DNA of 35,720 bases from Methanoculleus sp. MH98A (GTDB lineage: Archaea > Halobacteriota > Methanomicrobia > Methanomicrobiales > Methanoculleaceae), in NCBI RefSeq assembly GCF_000691865.1, contig NZ_JMIO01000060.1:1-35720 (forward strand), read 5' to 3'. The translations under genes and the position numbers were made by a program. The stretch's first letter is position 1; each line of letters begins with the position of its first letter. Shown here one piece after another: positions 23,852 to 32,740 of this stretch. The notes under the pieces are model-generated. The model was given only the letters and a program-made list of their open reading frames with translations, ran no database searches and was not told the DNA's origin.

Positions 23852-24328
23852 TTACTTGTTTCCCTGAATGATAACGGGACCGCCTTTCTTTCTGGGATCG
23901 ACGAGCCCGAGAACTTCTCTGTCGACGTCAGGTCCGTATTTCGCGTAGTCGGACACCGTCGGCCGGGACTTCATGAACCGCCCCTTCTGGACGGTGCAGG
24001 AGAAGTCCTTATCGGCAAAGACTTCGTCGACCGCTTCCTCGATGGCCGGGATGTACGACTCGTCCTCGAGTTCCAGGATAACGTTTCCGACCTGTACCTG
24101 GAGTTGGACATCCTGGTCTCCGATACGGATGACCTTGCGGTCCGGGTGGGGATTGGGTTTCCCCCGTGCCGGGCCGTAGGGAACGGTGGCGGGAAGGTTC
24201 TGTCCGGTAAGAGACATCCGGAGAATCCCGCCGACCCGAACAAGCCTGTTCAGGAGTTTTTCCACCGTGTCGGGTCTGAGGAATCGCGCAGAAACGATTC
24301 GAACCTGAGGGTATATGGCTTCGGTCAT
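23852..24328 (-). CDS. mcrD: Methyl-coenzyme M reductase operon protein D
   Basis: A 158-residue protein matching McrD: IVSARFLRPDTVEKLLNRLVRVGGILRM near the start and LTGQNLPATVPYGPARGKPNPHPDRKVIRIG in the middle. It has a ferredoxin-like alpha/beta layout. McrD binds the reductase and is thought to act as a chaperone in assembly or F430 insertion. It lies directly after mcrB. Confidence 0.93.
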   Translation of the reverse strand: MTEAIYPQVRIVSARFLRPDTVEKLLNRLVRVGGILRMSLTGQNLPATVPYGPARGKPNPHPDRKVIRIGDQDVQLQVQVGNVILELEDESYIPAIEEAVDEVFADKDFSCTVQKGRFMKSRPTVSDYAKYGPDVDREVLGLVDPRKKGGPVIIQGNK

Positions 24329-24345
24329 TGGTATCCTTGTGTTAT

Positions 24346-25650
24346 TTACACACCCTGTGCGATCTGCTGCATCGGCTTGTTGAAGACGTCAACCTGGCCG
24401 AAGGTGTCGCCGTAGACCTTGGATGTGCTCTCCGGCGAGAACATCTGCGTTCCGGCATCGAGTGCCGCCGCAGCGACCACGCACGGGATAGCCACGCCTG
24501 CGGCGTGCCTGGTGACGACGTGGTTGCCGTTGAAGACACCGGGTCCGCCGCCACCGTAGATCGAGTGGCTGAAGAACGAGAACCCGACGGCGGTACCCAT
24601 AACACGGCCGTAGTCACAGCCGGGGAGACCGGTCTCGTGCTCAAGCAGGTCGTTGAAGTACAGGAGCGTCGAGGAGACTGCCTGGGCGAACCGTCCGGCA
24701 CCGCAGTTGACCATGGTGGCTGCCATGGTTCCCGCAGCGGCGTAGGCGTTCCAGAGCATGGGGTCCTTCGTGTCGTAGAACTGGAAGTACCCGCCCTTCT
24801 TGCCGGGGGTGATGACCTTGTCCTCGATGGCGCGCTCGACCAGACTCTGCACGACCGTGCCGATGGTTCCGGTCTCGCCGTTTTCCTTGACGAGTTCGTA
24901 GACCATGTTGTTCGCGTTCAGGCCCTGGTAGGCATAAGTGAGCAGCTGGGCACGCTCAAACGGTCCGATGGCGTTACCCATCTCAAACATTCCTGCCTGT
25001 TCGAAGGTGGACGAGAGTGCGGCGCCCTGCATCGCGTTCCTGCCGGTGATCATCACGGCGTGATTGACCGGGATGTTCCGGAGCGCGTAGCCGAGGCCTT
25101 CGTTGTTCTGGGGGAGCGACAGGATGGACGTGACGTTGGCGCCGGTAAGGTCCACCGTGTGCGGGTAACCGCCCCAGACTGCTGCCTTGACCATCGCTGC
25201 GTCGAACGCTCCGATATCGAACTGCTCGACAATCGAGAAGGTGGTCGCGGCTGCGACCGACGCGATTGCAGCGTCGTAGGTGGATGCGGCCTCCATGCGG
25301 ATGCTGGGCACCTCGACGAGAATGAGCTTGCCGCCGCCGAACTCGCGGATGTTGGTGTTGTCACCGTCCTCGACCTGGACCATCTCCTTGATCTTTCCGA
25401 TGATGGCGTCCTTGTTGCCGATGATGTCGAGGTTAAGCTCACGCCCGAGGACATAGCCCTTGGCTACCTTTCCGGTCTTCAGGCCTTCCTGAATACCGCC
25501 CAGGTTGACTGCAACCGTCCTCTTGGTAAGGTCGATAATTTTCCGGGTTGCCGGGTTGATCACCGGGCTGATCTTCTCGAGCGGCACTCCACTCTTCAAC
25601 TGCTTGCCTGCATCATCGTACAGGTCAATAGTTTCCTTGTATTTTGCCAT
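24346..25650 (-). CDS. mcrB: Methyl-coenzyme M reductase subunit beta
   Basis: A 434-residue subunit, first gene of mcrBDCGA. It begins MAKYKETIDLYDDAGKQLKSGVPLEKISPVINPA and carries the conserved SIYGGGGPGVFNGNHVVTRHAAGVAIPCVVAAAALDAGTQ block near the C-terminus. That block shapes the coenzyme B channel and F430 site. GGAGG lies 6 bases before the ATG. A long AT-rich promoter and leader precede it. Confidence 0.97.
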   Translation of the reverse strand: MAKYKETIDLYDDAGKQLKSGVPLEKISPVINPATRKIIDLTKRTVAVNLGGIQEGLKTGKVAKGYVLGRELNLDIIGNKDAIIGKIKEMVQVEDGDNTNIREFGGGKLILVEVPSIRMEAASTYDAAIASVAAATTFSIVEQFDIGAFDAAMVKAAVWGGYPHTVDLTGANVTSILSLPQNNEGLGYALRNIPVNHAVMITGRNAMQGAALSSTFEQAGMFEMGNAIGPFERAQLLTYAYQGLNANNMVYELVKENGETGTIGTVVQSLVERAIEDKVITPGKKGGYFQFYDTKDPMLWNAYAAAGTMAATMVNCGAGRFAQAVSSTLLYFNDLLEHETGLPGCDYGRVMGTAVGFSFFSHSIYGGGGPGVFNGNHVVTRHAAGVAIPCVVAAAALDAGTQMFSPESTSKVYGDTFGQVDVFNKPMQQIAQGV

Positions 25651-25783
25651 AATTTTCCTCCATTACCCTCTTTAAGTGCATACAATCCGGGAGTGTGAAA
25701 TGAACGCTAAAAGCATCGCTGACTGTGACTGTTGGTGACTACTGCACGTCCTCGTGGGACAAAATGATAGTATCCTTCTCGGA

Positions 25784-25825
25784 TGATATAAGCATTGCTG
25801 TTTATGTCTATGAACAAATATATAT
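25784..25825 (-). promoter_or_regulatory. Promoter elements of the mcr operon
   Basis: On the minus strand a strong TATA box, ATATATATTT, lies at 25816-25825. It predicts transcription start near 25793 and a leader of about 140 bases. A second candidate, GCTTATATC at 25784-25792, would give a shorter leader. Two alternative promoters are possible. Confidence 0.6.
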
Positions 25826-25834
25826 CGCGAGTCC

Positions 25835-25847
25835 GATATTAAATATC
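25835..25847. promoter_or_regulatory. Palindrome GATATT-A-AATATC upstream of the mcr TATA box
   Basis: A perfect 13-bp palindrome 10 bases upstream of the main TATA box of mcrB. It may be a binding site for a regulator, but AT-rich DNA makes short palindromes likely by chance. Confidence 0.35.
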
Positions 25848-25997
25848 TGCTGGGAATATTTCGATCGCTCAGAAGAGTATACGTATCCTGCCTCATCTAT
25901 CGTAACATGGAAAAAGCAAAATTTTGTTATTTCGTGCTACGTTTTTTACACTGTTCGCATCCGCTCTCCGACGTTCGGTACTGCGTATATGTGCTCG

Positions 25998-26006
25998 AAA
26001 AAAAAA
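25998..26006 (-). terminator. T-rich terminator of the fwd-hdr operon
   Basis: Nine A on the plus strand give T9 on the minus strand, 7 bases after the fwdC stop. This is the strongest terminator signal in the window. Confidence 0.65.
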
Positions 26007-26013
26007 GAGAGTT

Positions 26014-26820
26014 TCAGGCCTCGATCCGCTGGTAGAGTTTGGCGTAAATCGTCTGGCCCTTCCGCTTTCGGTGGCGCTCCCCGAGGTCGCCCTCGTAGAG
26101 AGCAAACCGCCCTTTGATGCCGTCCATATCGACGTCGACATCCTCGCGGTATGCAAACCCGGGCATCATGACATCGATGGTGCCAAGGACGTAGATCTCG
26201 CCTTCAACCATCTGGCCGCCGAGGCGGCTCTTTGCATTGCCCTTGATGACGATCTTTCCACCCTCGGCATGAGTGGCGACATGGACGTCGACGTCGCCGC
26301 CGACGACGATCTCGCCGCCGTTCATGAAGGTGCCGATATCGCTTCCGGCATTGCCGGTGACGGTGATCTTTCCGCCCTTCATGCCGCGCCAGTCGCCACG
26401 ATAGGCGGCGCCGAGGTAGTTCCCGGCGTTGCCGTTGACGACAAGTTCGCCGCCCTTCATGCCGGTTCCGGCAAAGGCGTCAACGTTCCCGTTCACCGTG
26501 ATCTTGCCGCCCTGCATCCAGGCTCCGACGTACATGTCGGCGTTGCCGTTGACGACGACCTCGCCGCCGGTCATCTTCATGCCGATGTACTTGACCCGGG
26601 AAAGATCGCCGTTGACGACGATCTTCGTCTCCTCGGGCGTTGCTCCGGCGTTGCCGGAGACCTCGAAGAATTCTCCGAGCCGGTGCTGCTCCCTGCCCAC
26701 GTACACGTGGAGGTCGGCGATCTCTTCGGCTTTCTTCCCGGCAACCGCGTCGGGTGCGATGTTGTCGGCCTCGAGGAAGAGATCGGGCTGGTTCTTTATG
26801 GTGAGTGTAACAGTTTCCAT
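26014..26820 (-). CDS. fwdC: Formylmethanofuran dehydrogenase subunit C
   Basis: A 268-residue subunit dominated by a right-handed beta-helix. It contains about seven repeats of a GGxxxVNGNA-type unit (for example MTGGEVVVNGNADMYVG, MKGGELVVNGNAGNYLG). It resembles the C-terminal domain of glutamate synthase large subunit, as all FwdC do. It scaffolds FwdA, FwdB and FwdD around the internal formate tunnel. It is the last gene of the operon; mcrB follows after a terminator. Confidence 0.96.
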   Translation of the reverse strand: METVTLTIKNQPDLFLEADNIAPDAVAGKKAEEIADLHVYVGREQHRLGEFFEVSGNAGATPEETKIVVNGDLSRVKYIGMKMTGGEVVVNGNADMYVGAWMQGGKITVNGNVDAFAGTGMKGGELVVNGNAGNYLGAAYRGDWRGMKGGKITVTGNAGSDIGTFMNGGEIVVGGDVDVHVATHAEGGKIVIKGNAKSRLGGQMVEGEIYVLGTIDVMMPGFAYREDVDVDMDGIKGRFALYEGDLGERHRKRKGQTIYAKLYQRIEA

Positions 26821-26832
26821 CCTTCTCTCACC

Positions 26833-28539
26833 TCACTCGGTCGCGTCAACCTCAATCACGTACGGGTTCGGGAGATAGTGCCCGGCGACCTCGTAGTTGT
26901 TTAAGTTGACGGTGTAGTAGCGGAGGAACTTCTCCTTGACGTCACGCATCACCTGCGGGTTCTCGTTGACCTTTGCGTTCACCCAGAGCGTCCGCTTGTT
27001 GCCGTTCGAGGCGATCTCGTGGTCTTTGACGACCTGTACGCCGGCCTTGAAGACGTGCTCTGCGTTCAGGAACGCCTTCTCGATGTCGTCGGGCACATAG
27101 GGCTTGTTCGGGTTGAAGTCGTACACAGCGACATCCGCTTCGAGGCCGGGCGCAAGCCCGCCGTAGAGGTGCGAAAGACCGAGCGATTTTGCCGTTCCTG
27201 TGCGGGTCATCTGCGCGATCTCGTAGAGACCGAGTTCACGGTCGATGCCGGCAAGGTTGGTCGCGTCGATGACCTTATCCTTGTGCTTGAAGGCGTCGAA
27301 CTGCTGCTCACGCGCTTCAGTGCTCATGAGCCACTTCATGATCCGCGGGTAGCGGATAAACAACCCGGCGTTCGGGTGGTCGGTGGTTATGAAGACCCGC
27401 ATGGGGTCTTTCGCGAGCAGCGCGAGCTCGAGGCCGATGCACCACTGAATGGCGCAGACCTTGATGTTCGGACTGTAGAGATACGGCACGACCCCCGCGG
27501 CGGTCTCGAGTTCCACGTCGGCGTTCGCCCACTTTAAGTGGTTCAGCTCCGTGAGGTGGTGCTCGAACGGCCCGTCGGCGGTCATGGTCGTGGTCTCGTC
27601 GAGCGTCACCTGACCTATGTCGATGGTGATGTTGTCGTGGGAGTTCACGTAGTCCATGATCTCCTTCGCCTTCGACTCCATGTTCCCCCAGGAGTCGCCG
27701 CCGTAGGAGTGGAACTGGACGTGGGTGTGGTGCAGCACCTGGTCGCGGCCGAACTTGCTCTTCGGCTTGATGCCCTCCGAGAGTTTGAACGAGTCGAGCG
27801 TCGTCGTGTAGTTGCCGGGGTTCCCGAGGTTGTTCGCATGCATGTGCATCGAGTGCGGGAGACCCAGGTACTCGTTCGCCTCGATGAGGCCCTTGATGAT
27901 CTGGGCCGGCGTGATGTCGAAGTAGGGAACCGGGTCGTGAACGTTCTCGCAGTTCAGACCCCATCCCCAGGCCTCGGTGCCGCCGGGGTTGACGACCTTG
28001 ACTGCGTAGCCCTTCGTGACCCTGAGAAGCCAGGCGATGTAGGCGGCGGTGTTCTCAATCTCGTGGTTCTTGAGGTACTCGAGCACGAACCAGTTATTCC
28101 CGAAGACCGGGTAGGCCCCCTGGTCGAGGATCGGCGTATCCCGCATCTCCTCGTGGGTGTGCCGGGCGTAGAGCGGCGGCATGGCCGCTTCCATCACGGT
28201 GGTATAGCCCATGCGGGCGTAGTTGTAGCCGGTCCGGATCGTCGTCGGGACCGAGAACCCGCCCTGCATCCGCTCGATGCCGTTCTTGGGCTTGTAGGTG
28301 AAGAGTTTGTCCTCAGGGCGGAAGTTCCTGCCGATGTTCACCTTCGGGCCGGCAACATGGGCGTGGATATCGACCCCGCCGGCCATGACGGTCTTACCCG
28401 TGGCGTCGATGACCTTCGGGCTGCTGAGAGCAGTCGTCTCGACGATCTTGCCGTCCTTGATGGCGACGTCGACTGCATCTCCCTTGATGCCCTGGACCGG
28501 GTCGAAGACGAAACCGTTCTTGATAAGATACTCTGCCAT
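26833..28539 (-). CDS. fwdA: Formylmethanofuran dehydrogenase subunit A (binuclear zinc amidohydrolase)
   Basis: A 568-residue amidohydrolase-superfamily subunit that condenses formate with methanofuran. The metal site is visible: HAH in VDIHAHVAGP (about 58-60), the probable bridging lysine in AVKVVNPGG, HMHAN and HTHVQFHSYGG histidines, and the late TTDHPNAG aspartate. Formate made at FwdB travels here through an internal tunnel. It starts 3 bases after the fwdB stop. Length and motifs are normal. Confidence 0.96.
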   Translation of the reverse strand: MAEYLIKNGFVFDPVQGIKGDAVDVAIKDGKIVETTALSSPKVIDATGKTVMAGGVDIHAHVAGPKVNIGRNFRPEDKLFTYKPKNGIERMQGGFSVPTTIRTGYNYARMGYTTVMEAAMPPLYARHTHEEMRDTPILDQGAYPVFGNNWFVLEYLKNHEIENTAAYIAWLLRVTKGYAVKVVNPGGTEAWGWGLNCENVHDPVPYFDITPAQIIKGLIEANEYLGLPHSMHMHANNLGNPGNYTTTLDSFKLSEGIKPKSKFGRDQVLHHTHVQFHSYGGDSWGNMESKAKEIMDYVNSHDNITIDIGQVTLDETTTMTADGPFEHHLTELNHLKWANADVELETAAGVVPYLYSPNIKVCAIQWCIGLELALLAKDPMRVFITTDHPNAGLFIRYPRIMKWLMSTEAREQQFDAFKHKDKVIDATNLAGIDRELGLYEIAQMTRTGTAKSLGLSHLYGGLAPGLEADVAVYDFNPNKPYVPDDIEKAFLNAEHVFKAGVQVVKDHEIASNGNKRTLWVNAKVNENPQVMRDVKEKFLRYYTVNLNNYEVAGHYLPNPYVIEVDATE

Positions 28540-28542
28540 CGC

Positions 28543-29856
28543 TTACACCCCCTGGATCTCCTTGACGCGTCCAAGAACGCGTTTCAGGAATTCCTCGTCG
28601 GTCATCATGCCCTCCGGGGGCTCGACGACCTTCCTGGTCTCAATCGGCACGTTGTCCATCCGGTATGCGCACCCGCCCACCTCGACGCCGACGAAGGCGA
28701 CGGGAACGTGGACCTTGCAGACCTCGGTGGTCGGGGTCTCGTGGGGGTCGATAACGACCGACGGGCGGTTGTAGATCTTCTTCACTGAACTGAACGGGAA
28801 GTGTGCGCCGGGGTCGCTTCCGAGGACAAAGACGGCGTCCACCTCGTCCCTGCGGAGCAGGTCGTTTGAGGTCGTCTCGCCGGGGTTGTAGCGGGCGAAG
28901 CCCCGGGAGAGGTCCACTGCATAGGGGAACCCGAACAGCCAGCCCCATACCTGGCCGGAGCCGGTGACGTTGTAGTGCCCGCGCATCGGCATAATGGCTG
29001 CTTTCGTGTACTCGTTTAAGTCACGGGTGACCGCGATAGCCTCGTCGATGTTGTGGTTCTTCCCGAGCGACTGGGTCACGCCCATACCGAAGAAGATAAT
29101 CGCGAAACGGCCGCTCTTGAGCATATCGGCGACTTCGTAGATCTTCTCCTTCGGGATTCCCGCGACGACATCGGGGAGCTGCTCGCCCTTGAACGCCACA
29201 CGAAGAGCGTCGAGGAGTTCGTAGTCGTGTCCCTGCTCGATCTGCAGGTGGATGTCAGCCAGACTCGCAGTGTCGGTGGGACGCGGATCGACGACGATCA
29301 TCTTACGGCCCGCATGGCCCTTACCGGTGAAGAATCCACGAGGGAAGATCGAGTAGCGGGACATGTGCCGCGGATGGGCGTGCGCCGGGTTGCATCCCCA
29401 GAAGAGGATACGGTCGGCACGGTTCTTGATCTCACCCAGCGTACAGCTCGGGATCCCGATATCCTGAACAGCGATAAGGGATGTTCCATGGCAGACAGTC
29501 GCCGTGTTGTCCATGACCGCTCCGACGGCCTCGCCGATCTCGGACCCGACGGCCTGGGCTTCACAGTTCGTGGAGCTCCAGCCGTACATCAGGGGCTTCT
29601 TTGCTTCGGTGAGCATCCGGGCGGTATACTCGATTGCTTCGTCGTAGGAGATCTCTTTCCAGGAGCCGTCTTCCTGCCGCATGCGGGGGCGGGTGATACG
29701 GTCCTTTGCCTGGGAGTGGAGGAACTTCTCGGCGCCGATAGCGCACGCGTTGTAGACTTCGAGGAGATCCTTTCCGTCATCGCTGACGACGACCTCGAGG
29801 TCGTCGCAGAGTGTCCCGCAGAACGGGCAGATAACGTCGGTTACAGTTCTGGTCAT
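28543..29856 (-). CDS. fwdB: Formylmethanofuran dehydrogenase subunit B (tungsten/molybdenum pterin catalytic subunit)
   Basis: A 437-residue formate-dehydrogenase-like subunit that reduces CO2 to formate. A [4Fe-4S] site is formed by C10, C13, C17 and C38 (CPFCGTLC). The metal ligand is a cysteine, C122 in TATVCHGTS; there is no in-frame TGA, so this is not a selenoprotein. Pterin-binding stretches include LFWGCNPAHAHPRHMSRYS and FVLGSDPGAHFPFSS. Metal type (W versus Mo) cannot be fixed from sequence; the fwd name is used by convention. It overlaps the fwdD stop by 4 bases. Confidence 0.96.
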   Translation of the reverse strand: MTRTVTDVICPFCGTLCDDLEVVVSDDGKDLLEVYNACAIGAEKFLHSQAKDRITRPRMRQEDGSWKEISYDEAIEYTARMLTEAKKPLMYGWSSTNCEAQAVGSEIGEAVGAVMDNTATVCHGTSLIAVQDIGIPSCTLGEIKNRADRILFWGCNPAHAHPRHMSRYSIFPRGFFTGKGHAGRKMIVVDPRPTDTASLADIHLQIEQGHDYELLDALRVAFKGEQLPDVVAGIPKEKIYEVADMLKSGRFAIIFFGMGVTQSLGKNHNIDEAIAVTRDLNEYTKAAIMPMRGHYNVTGSGQVWGWLFGFPYAVDLSRGFARYNPGETTSNDLLRRDEVDAVFVLGSDPGAHFPFSSVKKIYNRPSVVIDPHETPTTEVCKVHVPVAFVGVEVGGCAYRMDNVPIETRKVVEPPEGMMTDEEFLKRVLGRVKEIQGV

Positions 29857-30254
29857 GCTAGTTCACCCCTGCACCCCTTGCGCACCAGTTCCAGTGAGCC
29901 GAGGACGGGTTCGTTTTTGGCGACCTCCACTTCCACCGGCGTACCTTTAAAGGTAGGCATACCGGTCGAGTAGGTGTTCGGGTTGACCACCATGTTTGCC
30001 CAGGGCCCCATCGGTATATACGCTACACCGGGGTGAGGGCCCTGGGTTGCATCGACCGCCTTAACGATGACGCTGCCGTAACTGCTGGTGACGCGTACGT
30101 TCGTGTTGCGGTAAGTTCCCAGCTTTTTAAAGTCCGCCGGGTCGAGTTCGATGATCCCGCAGGCGGTGGTGTAGGCGGGTTTTTCCTTCCCCGCCTCCAT
30201 GGACACCCCCTGCTGGATCGTGCGACCCGTGATCAAATTCACTCTGATTGCCAT
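29853..30254 (-). CDS. fwdD: Formylmethanofuran dehydrogenase subunit D
   Basis: A 133-residue subunit equivalent to the C-terminal molybdopterin-dinucleotide-binding barrel of formate dehydrogenases, here as a separate chain next to FwdB. VNLITGRTIQQGVSMEAGKE at the start and GVAYIPMGPWANMVVNPNTYSTGMPTFKG are typical. Its position after mvhD, 27 bases away, marks the change from the hdr to the second fwd block. Confidence 0.94.
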   Translation of the reverse strand: MAIRVNLITGRTIQQGVSMEAGKEKPAYTTACGIIELDPADFKKLGTYRNTNVRVTSSYGSVIVKAVDATQGPHPGVAYIPMGPWANMVVNPNTYSTGMPTFKGTPVEVEVAKNEPVLGSLELVRKGCRGELA

Positions 30255-30281
30255 TCTTATTCATCCCCTGTCTATTGTGTA

Positions 30282-30707
30282 TTATCTGGCAAACTCTTTG
30301 AGCGGGCTTGGACCAAGCTCGGTGACGGTCTTGACGACGTCTTCCATGACCGTTCCCCACTTTGCACCCTCGGATGCGGAGACGAAGGTCATCCTGAGAC
30401 GCTTGTCGTCAAGGCCAATGTTCTTGAGGACACTCTTCAAGAGGAACATCCTCTTGGCTGCCTTGTAGTTGCCCTCAAGGTAGTGGCAGTCGCCGAAGTG
30501 ACAGCCGGAGACGAGCACGCCGTCCGCCCCGTCCTGGAATGCCTTCAGGATGAAGAGGGGGTCGACCCGGCCCGTGCACATCACGCGGATGGCACGGATG
30601 TCGGGTGGATACTGAATGCGGGCGCCGCCGGCAAGGTCCGCACCGGCGTAGGAACACCAGTTGCAGATGATGGCGATGATCTTTGGTTTCCAGTTCTCGT
30701 CTGCCAT
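30282..30707 (-). CDS. mvhD: F420-non-reducing hydrogenase-type iron-sulfur subunit MvhD
   Basis: A 141-residue [2Fe-2S] protein that links HdrA to its electron source. The cysteines C15, C18, C44, C69 and C74 (CNWCSY, VMCTGRVD, SGCHFGDC) fit the family. In Methanothermobacter it connects the MvhAG hydrogenase to HdrABC; in formate users related proteins connect to formate dehydrogenase. No mvhA or mvhG is in the window, so the partner here is unknown. It starts directly after hdrA. Confidence 0.94.
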   Translation of the reverse strand: MADENWKPKIIAIICNWCSYAGADLAGGARIQYPPDIRAIRVMCTGRVDPLFILKAFQDGADGVLVSGCHFGDCHYLEGNYKAAKRMFLLKSVLKNIGLDDKRLRMTFVSASEGAKWGTVMEDVVKTVTELGPSPLKEFAR

Positions 30708-32729
30708 TTACTGTTCACCTCCGAGGAGGAATGCATCGATCTGTGCAACGATCTGTGGGGTTGTAAAGTGCTGCATCTTGATTGCACCGCCGGGGCAGAA
30801 CCCGCCGCAGGTGCCGCAGCCCTTGCACTTGGCTTCGGTGACCTGCATGACCTTGCGGCCGTCCTTCTCGACGAGCGCGAGGGCACCGTAGGGGCATAGG
30901 TTGACACACAGTCCGCATCCGGCACATTTCTCCTCGATACACTGGGCGAAGTAGGGCTCGAGCTCCACCTCTCCCCTGTGGATCGGGATGGACGCCGCGG
31001 ATGCCGCGCCCTCTGCCTGGGCGACCGTGTCCGGGATATCCTTCGGTCCCTGGCAGACGCCGGCGAGGTAGACGCCGGCAGTGGTGGTGCCGCACGGGTT
31101 CAGCTTCGGGTGTGCCTCAAGGAGCCAGCCGTCCTGCGAGCAGGAGACACCGAAGAGTCTCCGCGTCTTCTCGGTCTCGGCGGAGGGCTCAACGGCGGCC
31201 GCGAGCACAACCATGTCGACTTCTATGTCGAGGGGCCGGCCGAGGAGCGTATCCTCTGCGTTGACGTGGAGGTTCTTGGTCACCGGGTCTTCGAGGATGT
31301 TTGCTACCCTGCCGCGGATGAACTTCGCACCCTCGTTCTGGATGCGGTAGTAGAACTCCTCGTACATCTTCCCGAAGGACCGGATGTCCATGTAGAAGAT
31401 GTAGGGCACCGCGCCGGGGATCTTCTCGATGATCTGGTGGGCGTGCTTGAGCGAGTACATGCAGCAGAACCGCGAGCAGTACGGCTTGCCGACGCCGGTG
31501 TTGTCACGGGAACCCGCACAGAGGACGAACGCGACCTTCTTCGGGGTTTCGCCGTCGCTCGGGCGGACAAGGTGGCCGCCGGTCGGGCCGGACGCGCAGA
31601 TCAGCCGCTCGAACTCGAGCGAGGTGATGACGTTGTCGAATCTCTTGTAACCCCACTCGAGCTTCTTCTCGATGGGGAAGATATCGTAGCCCGTGGCGAT
31701 GATGACGGTACCAACCTTGACGGTCATGAACTCGTCCTTCGCATCGAGGTCGATTGCCTTCTTCTCGCCGCATGCCTCGACACAGAGGCCGCACTTGACG
31801 CAGGCGTCGAAGTCGACGGTGTAGATCAGCGGGGAGACCTGCGGGTGGTAGATGTAGATCGCCTTTCTCGGCGCCATGCCGAGCTCGAACGGGTTCGGCT
31901 TGATGACCGGGCAAACGGCTTCACAGTCGCCGCAGCCGGTGCAGCCGCCGCCGATGATACCGCGGGCTTCCGCCTCGGCCGGGGTGAGGACCCCGCGTGC
32001 CTTCTTCCTGAGGGTCACGTCGAAGTTGCCGATGTAACCCTCGACTCCCTCGACCTCGGTGTAGGTGAGGAGCTCGATGTTTTCGTTGCGGTAGACATCC
32101 ACCATCTTCGGGGTCAGGATACACTGCGAGCAGTCCAGCGTCGGGAAGGTCTTGTCGAGCTGGGACATCCTGCCGCCGATCGTGGGGTTCTTCTCCACGA
32201 GATAGGTCTTGATACCTGCGTTCGCAAGGTCGAGCGCTGCCTGCATGCCGCCGACACCGCCGCCGACGACCATGGCCGCCTTCTCCACGGGAACGCTCTT
32301 CGGGATGAGGTCTTCAAGCAGGGAGGCTTTTGCTACGGCGATCCGGACTGCGTCCTTCGCCTTTGCGGTTGCCTCTTCGGGCTGGTGCATGTGCACCCAC
32401 GAGTTCTGCTCGCGGATGTTTGCCATCTCGAACCGGAAGGGGTTTAAGCCGCCTGCCGCGGTCGCGTTACGGAACGTGGGCTCGTGAAGACGGGGCGAAC
32501 ATGCCGCCACGACGACGCCGGTCAGATTATGCTCGGCGATGGCGTCTCTGATCTTGTTCTGGCCGGGGGTCGAGCACATGTACTGGTAATCGTCGGCGAT
32601 GGCGACATTCGGGAGCGTCTTGGCGTAATCCCTCACCGCCGCGACGTCGATGGAGCCCGCGATGTTGGTACCACAGTGGCACACAAAAACGCCAATTCTT
32701 GGCTCTTCGTTCTTTTTGATTTCTGCCAT
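30708..32729 (-). CDS. hdrA: CoB-CoM heterodisulfide reductase subunit A (flavin bifurcating)
   Basis: A 673-residue subunit with an N-terminal domain (GVFVCHCGTNIAG), an FAD domain with VVGGGVGGMQAALDLANAG near residue 155, and several [4Fe-4S] motifs. Two sit in the middle insert (CTGCGDCEAVCP and CVKCGLCVEACGEKK) and two near the C-terminus (CAGCGLCVNLCP and CKGCGTCGGFCP). The flavin splits electrons between ferredoxin and the heterodisulfide. No in-frame TGA replaces a cysteine. ATG 32729 follows GAGGTG; five extra upstream codons are rejected. It lies between hdrB and mvhD. Confidence 0.96.
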   Translation of the reverse strand: MAEIKKNEEPRIGVFVCHCGTNIAGSIDVAAVRDYAKTLPNVAIADDYQYMCSTPGQNKIRDAIAEHNLTGVVVAACSPRLHEPTFRNATAAGGLNPFRFEMANIREQNSWVHMHQPEEATAKAKDAVRIAVAKASLLEDLIPKSVPVEKAAMVVGGGVGGMQAALDLANAGIKTYLVEKNPTIGGRMSQLDKTFPTLDCSQCILTPKMVDVYRNENIELLTYTEVEGVEGYIGNFDVTLRKKARGVLTPAEAEARGIIGGGCTGCGDCEAVCPVIKPNPFELGMAPRKAIYIYHPQVSPLIYTVDFDACVKCGLCVEACGEKKAIDLDAKDEFMTVKVGTVIIATGYDIFPIEKKLEWGYKRFDNVITSLEFERLICASGPTGGHLVRPSDGETPKKVAFVLCAGSRDNTGVGKPYCSRFCCMYSLKHAHQIIEKIPGAVPYIFYMDIRSFGKMYEEFYYRIQNEGAKFIRGRVANILEDPVTKNLHVNAEDTLLGRPLDIEVDMVVLAAAVEPSAETEKTRRLFGVSCSQDGWLLEAHPKLNPCGTTTAGVYLAGVCQGPKDIPDTVAQAEGAASAASIPIHRGEVELEPYFAQCIEEKCAGCGLCVNLCPYGALALVEKDGRKVMQVTEAKCKGCGTCGGFCPGGAIKMQHFTTPQIVAQIDAFLLGGEQ

Positions 32730-32740
32730 GTATTTGCACC

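Larger units (their letters stand above)
25651..26013. other. AT-rich intergenic region between fwdC and mcrB
   Basis: A 363-base gap without a credible gene. From right to left it holds the fwd terminator, about 130 bases of AT-rich sequence of unknown role, the palindrome and TATA boxes of mcr, and the mcr leader. A short GTCC-TCGTG-GGAC hairpin sits in the leader at 25748-25760. Confidence 0.7.

Noticed and set aside
24328-25698. Long plus-strand open frames opposite mcrB and other methanogenesis genes
   Set aside because: These are antisense shadows of strongly conserved genes, caused by high GC in third positions.
28543-32729. Selenocysteine in FwdB or HdrA
   Set aside because: The active-site and cluster positions are ordinary cysteine codons and no in-frame TGA is present.
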